64,000 nt of DNA from Streptomyces justiciae (GCF_015163075.1 NZ_JADDXU010000004.1:124001-188000), one strand, 5' to 3'. Counted from the first letter of the stretch, positions 52,278-60,677 are shown. Numbers and translations are program-made. Notes: generated from the letters alone by a model not told the origin.

Positions 52278-52718
52278 GTGTCACGGCACTCCCTGGGATT
52301 CGGCGGCCCGCCGCCCCATCCCGAGGCCACGCCCCCGCAGGCCGAGCGACCGACAGTGGCGCACGATCCCGCATATCTGTCGCTCCGGCACGCCCATCGA
52401 CGATTCGGAGTGAAAGCGACCGCGACGGCCGTCGGTGGATTTCTCCTCTACGTTCTGTTGTCCAGCTTCACGCCCGGCCTGATGAACCGCTCCCTGAGCG
52501 GCCACCTGACGCTCGGACTGGCCCTGGGACTCGGGCAGTTCGTGCTCATGGCCGTGATCGTGTGGCGCTATCTCGTCCACCTGCGCACGCGGGTCACGCC
52601 CGTGGTCCGCGGCCTGCGCGGCCTCGCCCGGCACCATGAGGCCACCGGTGGCGGCCGCGGGCCGGCGCACCCCGAGCCGCCCGCCGCCCCGTACGACCGG
52701 GGGTACCGCTCGTGGTGA
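52278..52718 (+). CDS. DUF485 membrane protein
   Basis: Small membrane protein of 146 residues with two helices (ATAVGGFLLYVLLSSFTPGL, about 50-70, and HLTLGLALGLGQFVLMAVIVWRYLVHL, about 78-104). The preceding DPAYLSLRHAHRRFGVKATA is the typical DUF485 (YjcH-like) start. These proteins accompany acetate/solute symporters. The C-terminal tail is Arg/Gly/Pro-rich. GTG start with AAGGTG 4 nt upstream. The end overlaps the symporter by a GTGA junction, so the two are translationally coupled and work as one transport unit. Confidence 0.88.
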   Translation: MSRHSLGFGGPPPHPEATPPQAERPTVAHDPAYLSLRHAHRRFGVKATATAVGGFLLYVLLSSFTPGLMNRSLSGHLTLGLALGLGQFVLMAVIVWRYLVHLRTRVTPVVRGLRGLARHHEATGGGRGPAHPEPPAAPYDRGYRSW

Positions 52719-54310
52719 CGACCGGTGCCGCGGTCGTGGACCGCTTCAGCCTCCAACTGACCCTCATACTCTTCCTGTCCGTGGTCGTCGTGACCCTGTT
52801 CACCGCGCTGCTGACGGCGCCCCAGCGTGACGAGATCGGCGAGTTCTACCTCGGCAACCGCACCATGTCCCCGCTGCGCAACGGGCTGGCGATGTGCGGG
52901 GACTACCTGTCGGCCGCGACGCTCCTCGGCAGCACCGGCCTGGTCGCCCTGACCGGCTACGACGGGCTCCTCTACCTCTGCGGCACCGCCGTCGCCTGGA
53001 TGATGGTCCTGCTGCTCATCGCCGAACCCCTGCGCAACGCGGGCCGGTTCACCCTCGGCGACACCATCGCGCTGCGCCTGCCGCGCGGGCAGCGGCCGGT
53101 ACGGCTCGCCCTCGCCGTCTGCACGCTGGCCATCGCCACCCTCTACCTGGTCGCCCAACTCGTCGGCAGTGTCGCCCTGTTGACCCAGTTCACCGGCGAA
53201 CCCAGCGCCACCACCCGTACCTTGTGCGTGGTCGTCATCGGCACGATCGTCATCGTGTACGCCGCCATCGGAGGCATGCCCGGCGCCACGTTCATCCAGG
53301 TCGTCAAGGCCGTGATGCTGATCTCGGGGGTCACCGTGACCGCCGTGATGGTGCTGCACCGCTTCGACTGGAACCCCGACGCCCTGCTCGCCGCCGCCGC
53401 GGACCACAGCGGCGAGGGCACCCGGTTCCTCGAACCGGGACTCCGCTACGGTGCCAGCGCCACCAGCAAACTGGACTTCTTCAGCCTCCAGTTGGCGATC
53501 GTGCTCGGTCTCGCCGCTCTCCCGCACGTGATGATGCGCCTGCTCGCCCCGAAGCAGGTCGCCGTCCTGCGGACCTCGGTCGTGTGGGCCATGGGGCTGG
53601 TCAGCCTCGTCTGTCTCGCCGCGGGCGTCCTGGGCCTCGGGGCGACCGCGATCGTCGGCAGGGACGCCATCGCACAGACCGACCGGAAAGGCGACGCCGC
53701 CGTCCTGCTCCTGGCGCAGGACCTCGGCGGCGGCCTGCTCACCGCGCTTCTGTCCTGCCTGGCCTTCGTCACGCTCCTCGCGGTCGCAGCCGGCCTCACC
53801 CTGGCCGCGGCCTCCTCCCTCGCCCACGACCTCTACGGCGAGGTGATCCGAAAAGGCCAGGCGAAGGAGACGGAGGAACTGGCCGTGGCGCGGCTCTCGG
53901 CGGCCGTCATCGGCGTCCTCGGCATGCTGCTCGCCCTGATCGCCTGGGGCGCCAACACCGCCACGCTCGCCTTCCTGGCCTTCGCGATCGCCGCCTCCGC
54001 CCTCCCGCCGACCCTCGTCTACACCCTGTTCTGGCGGCACTTCACAGCGCAGGGCGCCCTGCTGAGCCTGTGCGGGGGACTCCTCAGCTCCGTCCTGCTG
54101 GTGGTGTTCTCGCCCGTCGTCTCCTCGACCCCTTCCTCGCTGTATCCGTCGGCGGATTTCGCCTGGTTCCCGCTCCAGAACCCCGGCCTCGTCTCCATCC
54201 CGGCGGGATTTCTGCTCGGTTGGCTGGGGTCCGTACTGACCCGCCCCGAAATGCCGGAAAACTATGCCGACTTCGAGGTCCGTACGCTCGTGGGAATCGA
54301 CGAGACGTAG
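52715..54310 (+). CDS. ActP-like cation/acetate symporter
   Basis: Sodium:solute symporter (SSS family), 531 residues and about 13 helices. EFYLGNRTMSPLRNGLAMCGDYLSAATLLGSTGLVALTGYDGLLYL is the typical ActP start with the substrate/Na+ site in helix 1. IYAAIGGMPGATFIQVVKAVMLI-type helix 5-6 sequence and the first part of a long loop with RYGASATSKLDFFSLQLAIVLG follow. It probably takes up acetate or another short carboxylate. GTG 52715 is preferred for the GTGA overlap; GTG 52712 is also in frame. Coupled to the DUF485 subunit. Confidence 0.9.
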   Translation: MTTGAAVVDRFSLQLTLILFLSVVVVTLFTALLTAPQRDEIGEFYLGNRTMSPLRNGLAMCGDYLSAATLLGSTGLVALTGYDGLLYLCGTAVAWMMVLLLIAEPLRNAGRFTLGDTIALRLPRGQRPVRLALAVCTLAIATLYLVAQLVGSVALLTQFTGEPSATTRTLCVVVIGTIVIVYAAIGGMPGATFIQVVKAVMLISGVTVTAVMVLHRFDWNPDALLAAAADHSGEGTRFLEPGLRYGASATSKLDFFSLQLAIVLGLAALPHVMMRLLAPKQVAVLRTSVVWAMGLVSLVCLAAGVLGLGATAIVGRDAIAQTDRKGDAAVLLLAQDLGGGLLTALLSCLAFVTLLAVAAGLTLAAASSLAHDLYGEVIRKGQAKETEELAVARLSAAVIGVLGMLLALIAWGANTATLAFLAFAIAASALPPTLVYTLFWRHFTAQGALLSLCGGLLSSVLLVVFSPVVSSTPSSLYPSADFAWFPLQNPGLVSIPAGFLLGWLGSVLTRPEMPENYADFEVRTLVGIDET

Positions 54311-54329
54311 TCAGTTGTCCTCGCCGTGG

Positions 54330-54396
54330 GGGAGTTGGATGGGGGACCTGTGGATATTTCGTTGACCATCCATGCGGACTTGCCTCGCCAACTCCC
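54330..54396 (+). promoter_or_regulatory. overlapping inverted repeats before yceI-like gene
   Basis: GGGAGTTGG (54330-54338) pairs with CCAACTCCC (54388-54396), and TGGATGG (54336-54342) pairs with CCATCCA (54366-54372). The two helices share TGG at 54336-54338, so they are partly mutually exclusive. They may be an operator pair or a regulatory leader. Confidence 0.4.
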
Positions 54397-54408
54397 GTGC
54401 AGTAATTA
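54380..54408 (+). promoter_or_regulatory. promoter for yceI-like gene, likely leaderless transcript
   Basis: TTGCCT (54380-54385), 17-bp spacer, TAATTA (54403-54408). The ATG is at 54417, only 8 nt after the -10, so the transcript may start at or just before the start codon. The right arm of an inverted repeat overlaps the spacer. Confidence 0.45.
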
Positions 54409-54416
54409 GGTGAATC

Positions 54417-55076
54417 ATGAATTTGTTCAGCCGTGGTACTCCGTTCCGCCGCACGGAGCCCACACTCACCCCCCAACCCCCCACCGGCCGGCCGGGCGCC
54501 CCCACCGCGCTCCTCCCGGACCCCGCCCTGGCCGCCCTGACCGGTGAATGGGTCATCGACCCGGCGCACAGCAGGATCGGCTTCTCCGTACGGCACGCCA
54601 TGGTGACCACGGTCCGCGGAGCCTTCGCCGAATACCAGAGCCGCCTCTACTTCGACGGCCGGGACCCCTCCCGTTCGCAGGCCGAGATCACGGTGTCCAC
54701 GGCCAGCGTCGACACCGGAGTGGAACAACGCGACGCCCACCTCGTGGGCCGCGACTTCTTCGACTCGGCGAACCATCCGCGCATGCGCTTCACCAGCACC
54801 GCGGTGGAACCGCTTGGCAACGATGTCTACCGCATGACCGGCGACCTCACCATCAAGGCGACCACCCGCCCCGTGGTCCTCGAACTCACCTACATAGGCC
54901 AGGTCACCGACCCCTTCGGCTACCAACGGGCGGGTTTCGACGGCACCACGACGATCGACCGCACGGAGTGGGGCCTGAACTACAGCTCCAGGCTGGCCGA
55001 GGGCGGCGCCATGGTGAGCGAGAAGGTGCGCCTGCAGTTCGACATCGCGGCCATCCGCACGGCTCCCGTCGGGTGA
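54417..55076 (+). CDS. YceI family protein
   Basis: YceI/lipocalin-like beta-barrel protein of 219 residues. After a variable Pro-rich N-terminus (about 1-40), GEWVIDPAHSRIGFSVRHAMVTTVRGAFAEYQS begins the barrel, and FFDSANHPRMRFTSTAVEPLGNDVYRMTGDLTIKATTRPVVLELTY and GFDGTTTIDRTEWGLNY complete it. The family binds polyisoprenoids or related lipids; there is no signal peptide, so it is cytosolic here. The first part has an AT-rich promoter. Separate from the ActP unit by 106 bp. Confidence 0.9.
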   Translation: MNLFSRGTPFRRTEPTLTPQPPTGRPGAPTALLPDPALAALTGEWVIDPAHSRIGFSVRHAMVTTVRGAFAEYQSRLYFDGRDPSRSQAEITVSTASVDTGVEQRDAHLVGRDFFDSANHPRMRFTSTAVEPLGNDVYRMTGDLTIKATTRPVVLELTYIGQVTDPFGYQRAGFDGTTTIDRTEWGLNYSSRLAEGGAMVSEKVRLQFDIAAIRTAPVG

Positions 55077-55104
55077 GGCGGCGCCCGGCCCTGGCGATAA
55101 CATC

Positions 55105-55563
55105 ATGATCATGGCGGACTGGGAACTGCGGGCGGCGTCGATGGCGGATCTCGAGGAGATCGTCGAGATCCGTGCCGTCGTGATGAGGGCGGACCTGGAG
55201 CGGCTCGGGCGGTACGACGAGCACCGGGTGCGGCAGCGGCTGCGCGACGCCTACCAGCCGGAGCACACCTCGGCGATCGAGGTGGCCGGTGCCCTGGTCG
55301 GCTGCGTGGCGCTGCGCCCGGCCGCCGACGCCTACTGGCTGGAACACTTCCTCCTCGTCCCGGAGCTCCAGGGCAAGGGCATCGGCTCGGCCGTCCTGCG
55401 CAGCCTGCTGGAACGCCCCGACCGGGAGGGCGCCCTGACCAGGCTGAACGTCCTCCAGGGCAGCGCGGCCCGCAGGCTGTACGAGCGGCACGGGTTCGTC
55501 CTGGAGTCCGAGGACGAGGTCGACGTGTACATGGTCCGCACCCCGGCGAATCGCACGCCCTGA
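55105..55563 (+). CDS. GNAT family N-acetyltransferase
   Basis: Acetyltransferase of 152 residues. The A motif EHFLLVPELQGKGIGSAVLRSLLE (about 75-98) binds acetyl-CoA (Q-x-x-G-x-G-S/A), and LNVLQGSAARRLYERHGFVLESED is the B motif. The ATG at 55105 or 55111 can be the start; neither has a strong ribosome site. The last seven codons (from PANRTP to the stop) fall inside the first copy of a downstream tandem repeat, so the C-terminus has probably been changed by repeat expansion. The substrate is unknown. Confidence 0.85.
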   Translation: MIMADWELRAASMADLEEIVEIRAVVMRADLERLGRYDEHRVRQRLRDAYQPEHTSAIEVAGALVGCVALRPAADAYWLEHFLLVPELQGKGIGSAVLRSLLERPDREGALTRLNVLQGSAARRLYERHGFVLESEDEVDVYMVRTPANRTP

Positions 55564-55682
55564 CCCGCGCCCCGGCGAACTGCACGTCCTGACCCGCCCC
55601 GGCGAATCGCACGCCCTGAACCGCGCCCGGCGGTCCGCACGCCCTGACCCGCGCCCCGGCGAATCGGGCCTCCTGACCCGCG
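55541..55682. repeat. five tandem copies of a 27-29-bp repeat
   Basis: The unit CCCCGGCGAATCGCACGCCC followed by TGACCCGCG recurs five times (starts at about 55541, 55570, 55597, 55626 and 55654) with few changes. The first copy includes the 3' end and stop of the GNAT gene and the last abuts the ARPP-2-like gene's stop. On the minus strand it encodes an Arg/Gly/Ser-rich repeat only as an artefact. Confidence 0.85.
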
Positions 55683-56819
55683 TCAGCGACGCTGCCGCAG
55701 CAGATGACCGAAGCCGGCCGTCTCCAACCGCTTGGCGAGCGCGGCGTCGTCGATGCCGAACTCGGTGGCCGTGTCCGCGAGATGCCAGTCGTGCGCGGCG
55801 AGACGGCTGAGCAGGAAGCCGCGGCGGACCTGGTTCTCGGAGAGCCGGAAGGTCTTGAGGTAGACCGTTCGGCCGCGCTCGTCGAGGATCGCCTCCCCGA
55901 TGTGGTTGTCCTGCTTGGGACGGAACTCGGGCAGGAAGCGCGAGAGGGTGAAGCGACCCATCCGCCGGACCCGCTGCCAGTTGCTCTCCTGCTCCACGAG
56001 CCCGGCCGCCATGGTCGTGTCGTGGAACTCCTCCCACCGGTCCGTCTGTTCGGCCGCGGCCGCCCGCAGCTCCCCCAGCGAGCGGATGCCGGTGTCGGCG
56101 ATGCGCGCCCGGAAGTCCGGCACCGGCGGCATCAGCGTCGCGTAGTGGTGCACCAGATCGCCGTACAGGTCCTGGACGAGCGTCGGATGCAGCGTCCGGT
56201 AGTCCTCGGGATGCGGCACCACGAACGCGGCGGCCAGCGCGTCGGCCAGGTAGACGAGGACACCGCACTGGCCGGGGTGGATCTCGAAGACGCTCAGCGC
56301 ATCGGCGAGCCCCGGCACCTGGAGCCCCAGGTAGGCGGCCTCGACGCGGGGCGACAGCCCCTGGCTCAGAGCCTGCCGAGACCACTCCTCCCACGCGATG
56401 GTGGGACCGCCGAAGTGCAGCGCGAGATAGCCCTCCAGCGCGAGATGCAGCGGCAGGAACCGCAGCCGCCGGCGGCCCTCCTGACGGGCCATCCGGCGAT
56501 GGAAGTGCAGCCGTACCGCCGCCACCGATCCCTGCTCCGCCGGGCCCTCGGCCAGCTGTGTGCCGTAGGCGGCGGCCGGGGTACCGTCCCCGGTCCACTC
56601 GGCGACGAAGCTGTGCGGGATGTAGGAGCAGTAACTGCCTTTCCGCCCCAGGTCGACCACGCCGGGCCCGGGGTGGATGCGCGGATGCAGTCGCAGATCC
56701 TCCACGGGCTCGGCCCGCACCAGCGGCACCAGCCGCACCGCACCCCACACCTGCGAGGGCCGCGTCCGCAGCCCGTCGAACAGGCCGGAGGGGGCATGGG
56801 TCTCGCTGTACGACGTCAT
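55683..56819 (-). CDS. ARPP-2-like domain protein
   Basis: A 378-residue protein that resembles ARPP-2-type proteins, reported near RNA-repair and stress genes. Seen: SQVWGAVRLVPLVRAEPVEDLRLH in the N-terminal barrel-like region, SYCSYIPHSFVAEWTGDG, LEGYLALHFGGPTIAWEEWSR with acidic and His residues, and a C-terminal helical part with DERGRTVYLKTFRLSENQVRRGFLLSRLAAHDWHL. There is no signal or membrane segment. The ATG overlaps the stop of the TROVE-like gene (ATGA), so the two are co-translated. The family assignment is from memory of annotation and is moderate; a molecular role is not established. Confidence 0.65.
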   Translation of the reverse strand: MTSYSETHAPSGLFDGLRTRPSQVWGAVRLVPLVRAEPVEDLRLHPRIHPGPGVVDLGRKGSYCSYIPHSFVAEWTGDGTPAAAYGTQLAEGPAEQGSVAAVRLHFHRRMARQEGRRRLRFLPLHLALEGYLALHFGGPTIAWEEWSRQALSQGLSPRVEAAYLGLQVPGLADALSVFEIHPGQCGVLVYLADALAAAFVVPHPEDYRTLHPTLVQDLYGDLVHHYATLMPPVPDFRARIADTGIRSLGELRAAAAEQTDRWEEFHDTTMAAGLVEQESNWQRVRRMGRFTLSRFLPEFRPKQDNHIGEAILDERGRTVYLKTFRLSENQVRRGFLLSRLAAHDWHLADTATEFGIDDAALAKRLETAGFGHLLRQRR

Positions 56820-58270
56820 CGCGCACCTCCGGCCGCGGTCCGCTGCCCCGGCGCGGCGAGCAGCCGCTCCGCGCGGGCGTCCAGATACGCCGTCAGCTCG
56901 GCGAGCCCGGTCCGCCCCTCGGCGAACTGCGCGATCTCGACGAGCGCCGGCAGATCCTCCGCGTCCCGCACGCCCGCCGTCGGCACGCTCGGGGCGAGCC
57001 GTCGTACGTCGAAGTCGTCGGCGTCGTAGACCGGGTTGAGGTGGACCACGCTGGTGCGGCGCTCCGGGTCGATACGGGTGCGCCAGACGCGGAGCACCTC
57101 GGCGGCGAGCCCGGGCGGGGCGTTGTCCCAGCCGTCGGAGACGATCACCAGCCGGTCCGGGGCCGTCTCCAGCGCGTCGAGAATCCGCTCGCCCAGCGGC
57201 GTCGGACCCACGGGATGCGCGAGCAGCGCCTCACGGCGGCCGGACGTCCACAGCCCGGCATACCGGTCGGCGAGCGCCTCCAGCAGGTAGTGGCAGGCGA
57301 CGGCGACCGCCAGCGGCCGGCGCCGCTTCACGCCCGAGCCGTAGGAGGAGAAGCTGTCGTCCAGTACGGCGGTGACCCGGCCCCACGTCCCGCGGTGCAC
57401 GCCCGCCACGCGCGCGGCGGCCGCACGCAGCGCGCCGGTGAGTTCCTCGCGCCGCTCGACCCGCTCCGCGACCGGCAGGGACAGCACATAGCCGGCCAGC
57501 CGGGTGAGCGGCATCCGGGCAAGGTCGACCGCGACCGCCTCCGCGACCCCGCGCCGCTCGGCCGTCTCCTGGAGCCGCAGCGCCTCCAGGCGGGTCATCC
57601 GGGGCGCGATCCGCTCCAGGAAGACGGCACGCGGAATGCCGTGCTTGGCCGCGAAACCCTCGGCGACGGTGTACGGCAGCTCGTACACCGCCGCCTGCTC
57701 GTAGTGCGCCCGGCGCCAGGTCTCCAGGATCGGGGTGTCGTAGTGGGCGCGGCTCAGCGGGGCGAACAGGAACGTACCCAACTCACCGTCCCCCGGGGCG
57801 AGATGCGCGTGCCGCAGGGCCTGCTTGAGGCCGCTGCGGTACTTGACCGCGTCGAAGGCCAGATCGGGGCGGGCGGCCAGCCAGTCGCGCAGCAGCGCGC
57901 GGGTACGGCGGTTGTTCACCCCGGCGCGGCGTAGCGCGCGGAAGAGCCCGTAGACCCGCTGGGGCGGCAGCAGTGCCAGCCGCCCCGCGATCAGCCGGCC
58001 CTCGCTGCGGCGCTGCTCCACGGTGGCCTCGGCGGACGTCTCCAGCAGCCGGCGCACGATCAGCGCGGCATTGTGGTCATTGATGTCCAGCGCCAGCACA
58101 CCCGCGTACAGATCGCGGTAATTGCCGAGCATGTACGCGTGCAGGAAGTCGAGCGAGAGCCGCTGCGTGCCCGCGTCGGCGTGGAACTCGCGCTGCCCGG
58201 TCGCGGTGATCGCCGCGTTGACGAAGAGCAGCACGTCGTCGGCCGCGACGAGATCCCCGTACGACTCCAT
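56816..58270 (-). CDS. TROVE/vWA (Ro60-like) RNA-binding protein
   Basis: A 484-residue protein with a helical HEAT-like N-terminal region (about 1-300) and a von Willebrand A domain at the C-terminus (about 315-465). The vWA MIDAS motif is visible: VTAVLDDSFSSYGSG (DxSxS) and LVIVSDGWDNAPPG (the second metal-site Asp). In the N-terminal half, LHAYMLGNYRDLYAGVLAL and AFDAVKYRSGLKQALRHAHL fit TROVE/Ro-type repeats. Ro60 proteins bind misfolded or Y-like RNAs. GGAAGAGG precedes the ATG. It is co-translated with the ARPP-2-like gene. The assignment is likely but not certain. Confidence 0.72.
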   Translation of the reverse strand: MESYGDLVAADDVLLFVNAAITATGQREFHADAGTQRLSLDFLHAYMLGNYRDLYAGVLALDINDHNAALIVRRLLETSAEATVEQRRSEGRLIAGRLALLPPQRVYGLFRALRRAGVNNRRTRALLRDWLAARPDLAFDAVKYRSGLKQALRHAHLAPGDGELGTFLFAPLSRAHYDTPILETWRRAHYEQAAVYELPYTVAEGFAAKHGIPRAVFLERIAPRMTRLEALRLQETAERRGVAEAVAVDLARMPLTRLAGYVLSLPVAERVERREELTGALRAAAARVAGVHRGTWGRVTAVLDDSFSSYGSGVKRRRPLAVAVACHYLLEALADRYAGLWTSGRREALLAHPVGPTPLGERILDALETAPDRLVIVSDGWDNAPPGLAAEVLRVWRTRIDPERRTSVVHLNPVYDADDFDVRRLAPSVPTAGVRDAEDLPALVEIAQFAEGRTGLAELTAYLDARAERLLAAPGQRTAAGGAR

Positions 58271-58448
58271 GCCTCTTCCCTGCCCCCCTTGTCGCTGGAT
58301 GCCGGCCGGGGAATGGGGGCACGAGCTGCGAATCATCGCTGTACAGGCGGGTTCCGGAAGTCGCACCGAAGTCCCGCGGCCGGCGTGGGGACGCTAACAC
58401 GCCCCCGAGCTGCGGCTCCACGGCATTTCCCCAGCTGTCCGGCTCCGG

Positions 58449-59156
58449 TCAGAAGCGTGCCCGCCACAGGTCCCGCAGCAGCGCGATCTCGGCCATGTGG
58501 TGGATGAACTCGAGGTTGGCCCCCGACAGCACGCCGATGTACGGCTCGTCCGCGTCGGAGCCGTACGGGTACTGGGAGAATCCGACCGTGTCGAGCTGCT
58601 CCTCGGTCATCCGGCCCACGCTGTCGCGCCAGCGGTCGATCACCGGCCAGAACCGCTCCAGGGTCACGGCGGCCGAGGGCGAGAAGTCGACCATCTGCTT
58701 CGGATCCTGCCGCCGCTCGCCGAAGGCCCACTCCCACGCGCCCGCGAACTCGAAATGCAGATGCCCGAGCCGCCACGCGATGGTGGTGACCGGCGTCTTG
58801 TCGGGCTCCAGCGGCCCGGTGTGGTCGAGGATCTCCTGGACCCGCGCCACGCTGACGCTCCAGTCCTCGGCGATCTTCTCGACGGACATGCCGGAGGCGA
58901 CCTGCCGGCCGACCTCCTCGTACTCGTTCGCGGGGATGTCCGGCGCGCCCAGATCGAGCACCCAGTCACCGGGCCCGAACGCCCTGGGCGTCACCGCCTC
59001 GCCGCGGCGCCGCAGCGACCAGCAGTCGGGTACGGGCTCCCACAGGTACTCCTCGTCGCTGAGACCGATGAGCCGCACCTCGGCCATCTCCCGGGCGCGG
59101 TCGAACTGGTCGAGCAGCAGGCCGAAGCGGTCGGTGGGTGAGCCGGGCGTTTCCAT
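58449..59156 (-). CDS. DinB-family protein with inserted HTH-like segment
   Basis: A 235-residue DinB_2/YfiT-type helical-bundle protein: LLLDQFDRAREMAEVRLIGLSDEEYLWEPV starts the bundle, WRLGHLHFEFAGAWEWAF carries the metal-binding His, and NLEFIHHMAEIALLRDLW ends it with the second His pair. Between helices lies VGRQVASGMSVEKIAEDWSVSVARVQEIL, which looks like a DUF433-type HTH, unusual in this family. The family includes mycothiol-dependent S-transferases and metal-dependent enzymes. AGGGGAA 7 nt before the ATG. It lies 178 bp upstream of the TROVE-like gene on the same strand. Confidence 0.85.
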   Translation of the reverse strand: METPGSPTDRFGLLLDQFDRAREMAEVRLIGLSDEEYLWEPVPDCWSLRRRGEAVTPRAFGPGDWVLDLGAPDIPANEYEEVGRQVASGMSVEKIAEDWSVSVARVQEILDHTGPLEPDKTPVTTIAWRLGHLHFEFAGAWEWAFGERRQDPKQMVDFSPSAAVTLERFWPVIDRWRDSVGRMTEEQLDTVGFSQYPYGSDADEPYIGVLSGANLEFIHHMAEIALLRDLWRARF

Positions 59157-59319
59157 GGGGTTCCCCTCGCGGTCGTGTGTCGCGTCCCAGGTGCGCGGGC
59201 GGAGCCTATTGGCTCGGCTTCCGGCCGGGCGAGTGAATTACCGGCTGCGGAAATGAAGTTGTGCGGGCGGGCGCGGCTTAGGCTTTGGCGCGATCGGCCC
59301 GACTTTGAGGAGCACAGAC

Positions 59320-59868
59320 GTGTCCCGACCCGCACCGGAGTACCCGTACGGCGAAGCCCACGGGCCGGACGACGTACCCGCACCGCACGCCCTGCTCAAG
59401 CCCGTGCTCGGCCTGCTGGGCACCTGGCGCGGCCGGGGCCGCGGGGGATACCCGACCCTGGACGCGGACTTCGCCTACGCGCAGGAGGTCACGTTCAGCC
59501 ACGACGGCCGCCCCTTCCTCCGCTACGAGGCCCGGGCGTGGCTGATCGACGCGGACGACACGCCGCTGCGCCCGGCGGCCCGTGAGAGCGGCTGGTGGCG
59601 GCTCCAGCCGGACGGCAGGGTGGAGGCGCTGATCACCCAGCCCACCGGCATCGCGGAGATCGCCGTAGGGCGTGCCGAGGAGGGCAGCGTCGACCTGTCC
59701 ACCCATGAGGTGGCCCTGACGCCGACGGCCAAGGAGGTCGAGGCCACCCGGCGCCGCTACACGCTGACCGGCGGCGACACGCTCACGTTCGTGCACGATC
59801 TCGCGGCGGTCGGACAGCCGTTGCAGCACCATCTCTCGGCGGAACTGCGCCGCGGGAGTCAGGGCTGA
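59320..59868 (+). CDS. nitrobindin-like heme-binding protein
   Basis: Ten-stranded barrel protein of 182 residues related to nitrobindin (THAP4 heme domain). The signature [20 protein letters not shown] (GxWxGxGxG) is present, along with [26 protein letters not shown] and the C-terminal [11 protein letters not shown], whose His is the candidate heme ligand. Nitrobindins convert peroxynitrite to nitrate and bind NO. GTG 59320 with GAGGAG 7 nt upstream is preferred to an upstream TTG. It stands alone, but its role matches the flavohemoglobin of the dormancy island. Confidence 0.88.
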   Translation: MSRPAPEYPYGEAHGPDDVPAPHALLKPVLGLLGTWRGRGRGGYPTLDADFAYAQEVTFSHDGRPFLRYEARAWLIDADDTPLRPAARESGWWRLQPDGRVEALITQPTGIAEIAVGRAEEGSVDLSTHEVALTPTAKEVEATRRRYTLTGGDTLTFVHDLAAVGQPLQHHLSAELRRGSQG

Positions 59869-59962
59869 CCGCTGGCGCACAGGGTTCACCGTGCAAGGCA
59901 ACCGGGATAAAGTCCCCCTCCCGAAATCCGGGGCAGCAAGGTCCAACAGGGGGAGATGCGCC

Positions 59963-60415
59963 ATGGCCAGTACTGAAGACGGCGCCTACGAGGGGTTCAC
60001 GGCCGAGGAGCGGGCCGCGATGAAGGACCACGCGCGGGAGATGAAGACCGCCGCGCGGCGCCGCTCGAACGCGGACAAGGCGGCGGAGGCCGAGCGCGAC
60101 GTGCTCGCGAAGATCGCCGAGATGCGGGACTCGGACCGGGTGATGGCCGAACGTGTCCACGCCGCCGTCACGGCCGCCGCCCCCGTCCTCGCGCCCAAGC
60201 TCTGGTACGGCATGCCGGCCTACGCCCTGGACGGCAAGGTCGTCTGCTTCTTCCAGAGCGCGGAGAAGTTCAAGGCGCGGTACGCGACCCTCGGGTTCAG
60301 TGACCTCGCGAAGCTGGACGACGGTCCGATGTGGGCGGCCGGGTTCGCCCTGACCGAGGTGACGGCCGAGGTGGAGGAACGGATCGGTGCGCTGGTGAAG
60401 CGCGCGGTGGGCTGA
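59963..60415 (+). CDS. DUF1801 family protein
   Basis: A 150-residue cytosolic protein. A charged N-terminal helix region (about 1-50, MKDHAREMKTAARRRSNADK) precedes the DUF1801/YdhG-like domain (about 55-145): VHAAVTAAAPVLAPKLWYGMPAYALDGKVVCFFQSAEKFKARYATLGF, with the WYGMPAY motif typical of the family (related to iron-chaperone-like frataxin folds), then the AELDD-like LAKLDDGPMWAAGFALTEV. AGGGGGAG 7 nt before the ATG. Biochemical role unknown. A small terminator hairpin follows. Confidence 0.85.
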   Translation: MASTEDGAYEGFTAEERAAMKDHAREMKTAARRRSNADKAAEAERDVLAKIAEMRDSDRVMAERVHAAVTAAAPVLAPKLWYGMPAYALDGKVVCFFQSAEKFKARYATLGFSDLAKLDDGPMWAAGFALTEVTAEVEERIGALVKRAVG

Positions 60416-60423
60416 GTGTCCAG

Positions 60424-60449
60424 GGCGCGGGCTCTGCGGGGCCCGCGCC
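60424..60449 (+). terminator. terminator after DUF1801 gene
   Basis: A perfect 9-bp stem (GGCGCGGGC/GCCCGCGCC) with an 8-nt loop, 9 bp after the stop codon. Confidence 0.65.
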
Positions 60450-60677
60450 AACGCGCCTCGGCGCTCCCGCCGTTGAGCACCCTCGGAGCTGCCTGTTCGA
60501 CCAGTCGGACATTGTTCGAAACCTCTTGACGCTGCCCCACAACCCGTTTGACACTCTCGCAACACGACGTCACCCAGCCGAAACGTCAGGGCGCCCTTGG
60601 CCGAGGCGCCCGTTCCCGGCTGACTCCTGCTTGCCCTCCCCTCCTCCGTCAGCCATGCCTCAGCAGGGAAACCCCAC

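Noticed and set aside
54904..56826. Long minus-strand reading frame over the YceI, GNAT and ARPP-2-like genes
   Set aside because: High-GC shadow; the protein is Arg/Gly/Pro-rich without family similarity, and the repeat region gives it an artefactual RGS-like tract.
60526..60553. TTGACG and TTGACA as -35 boxes of the GH43 gene
   Set aside because: Neither has a convincing -10 hexamer at 16-19 bp, so no promoter is called.
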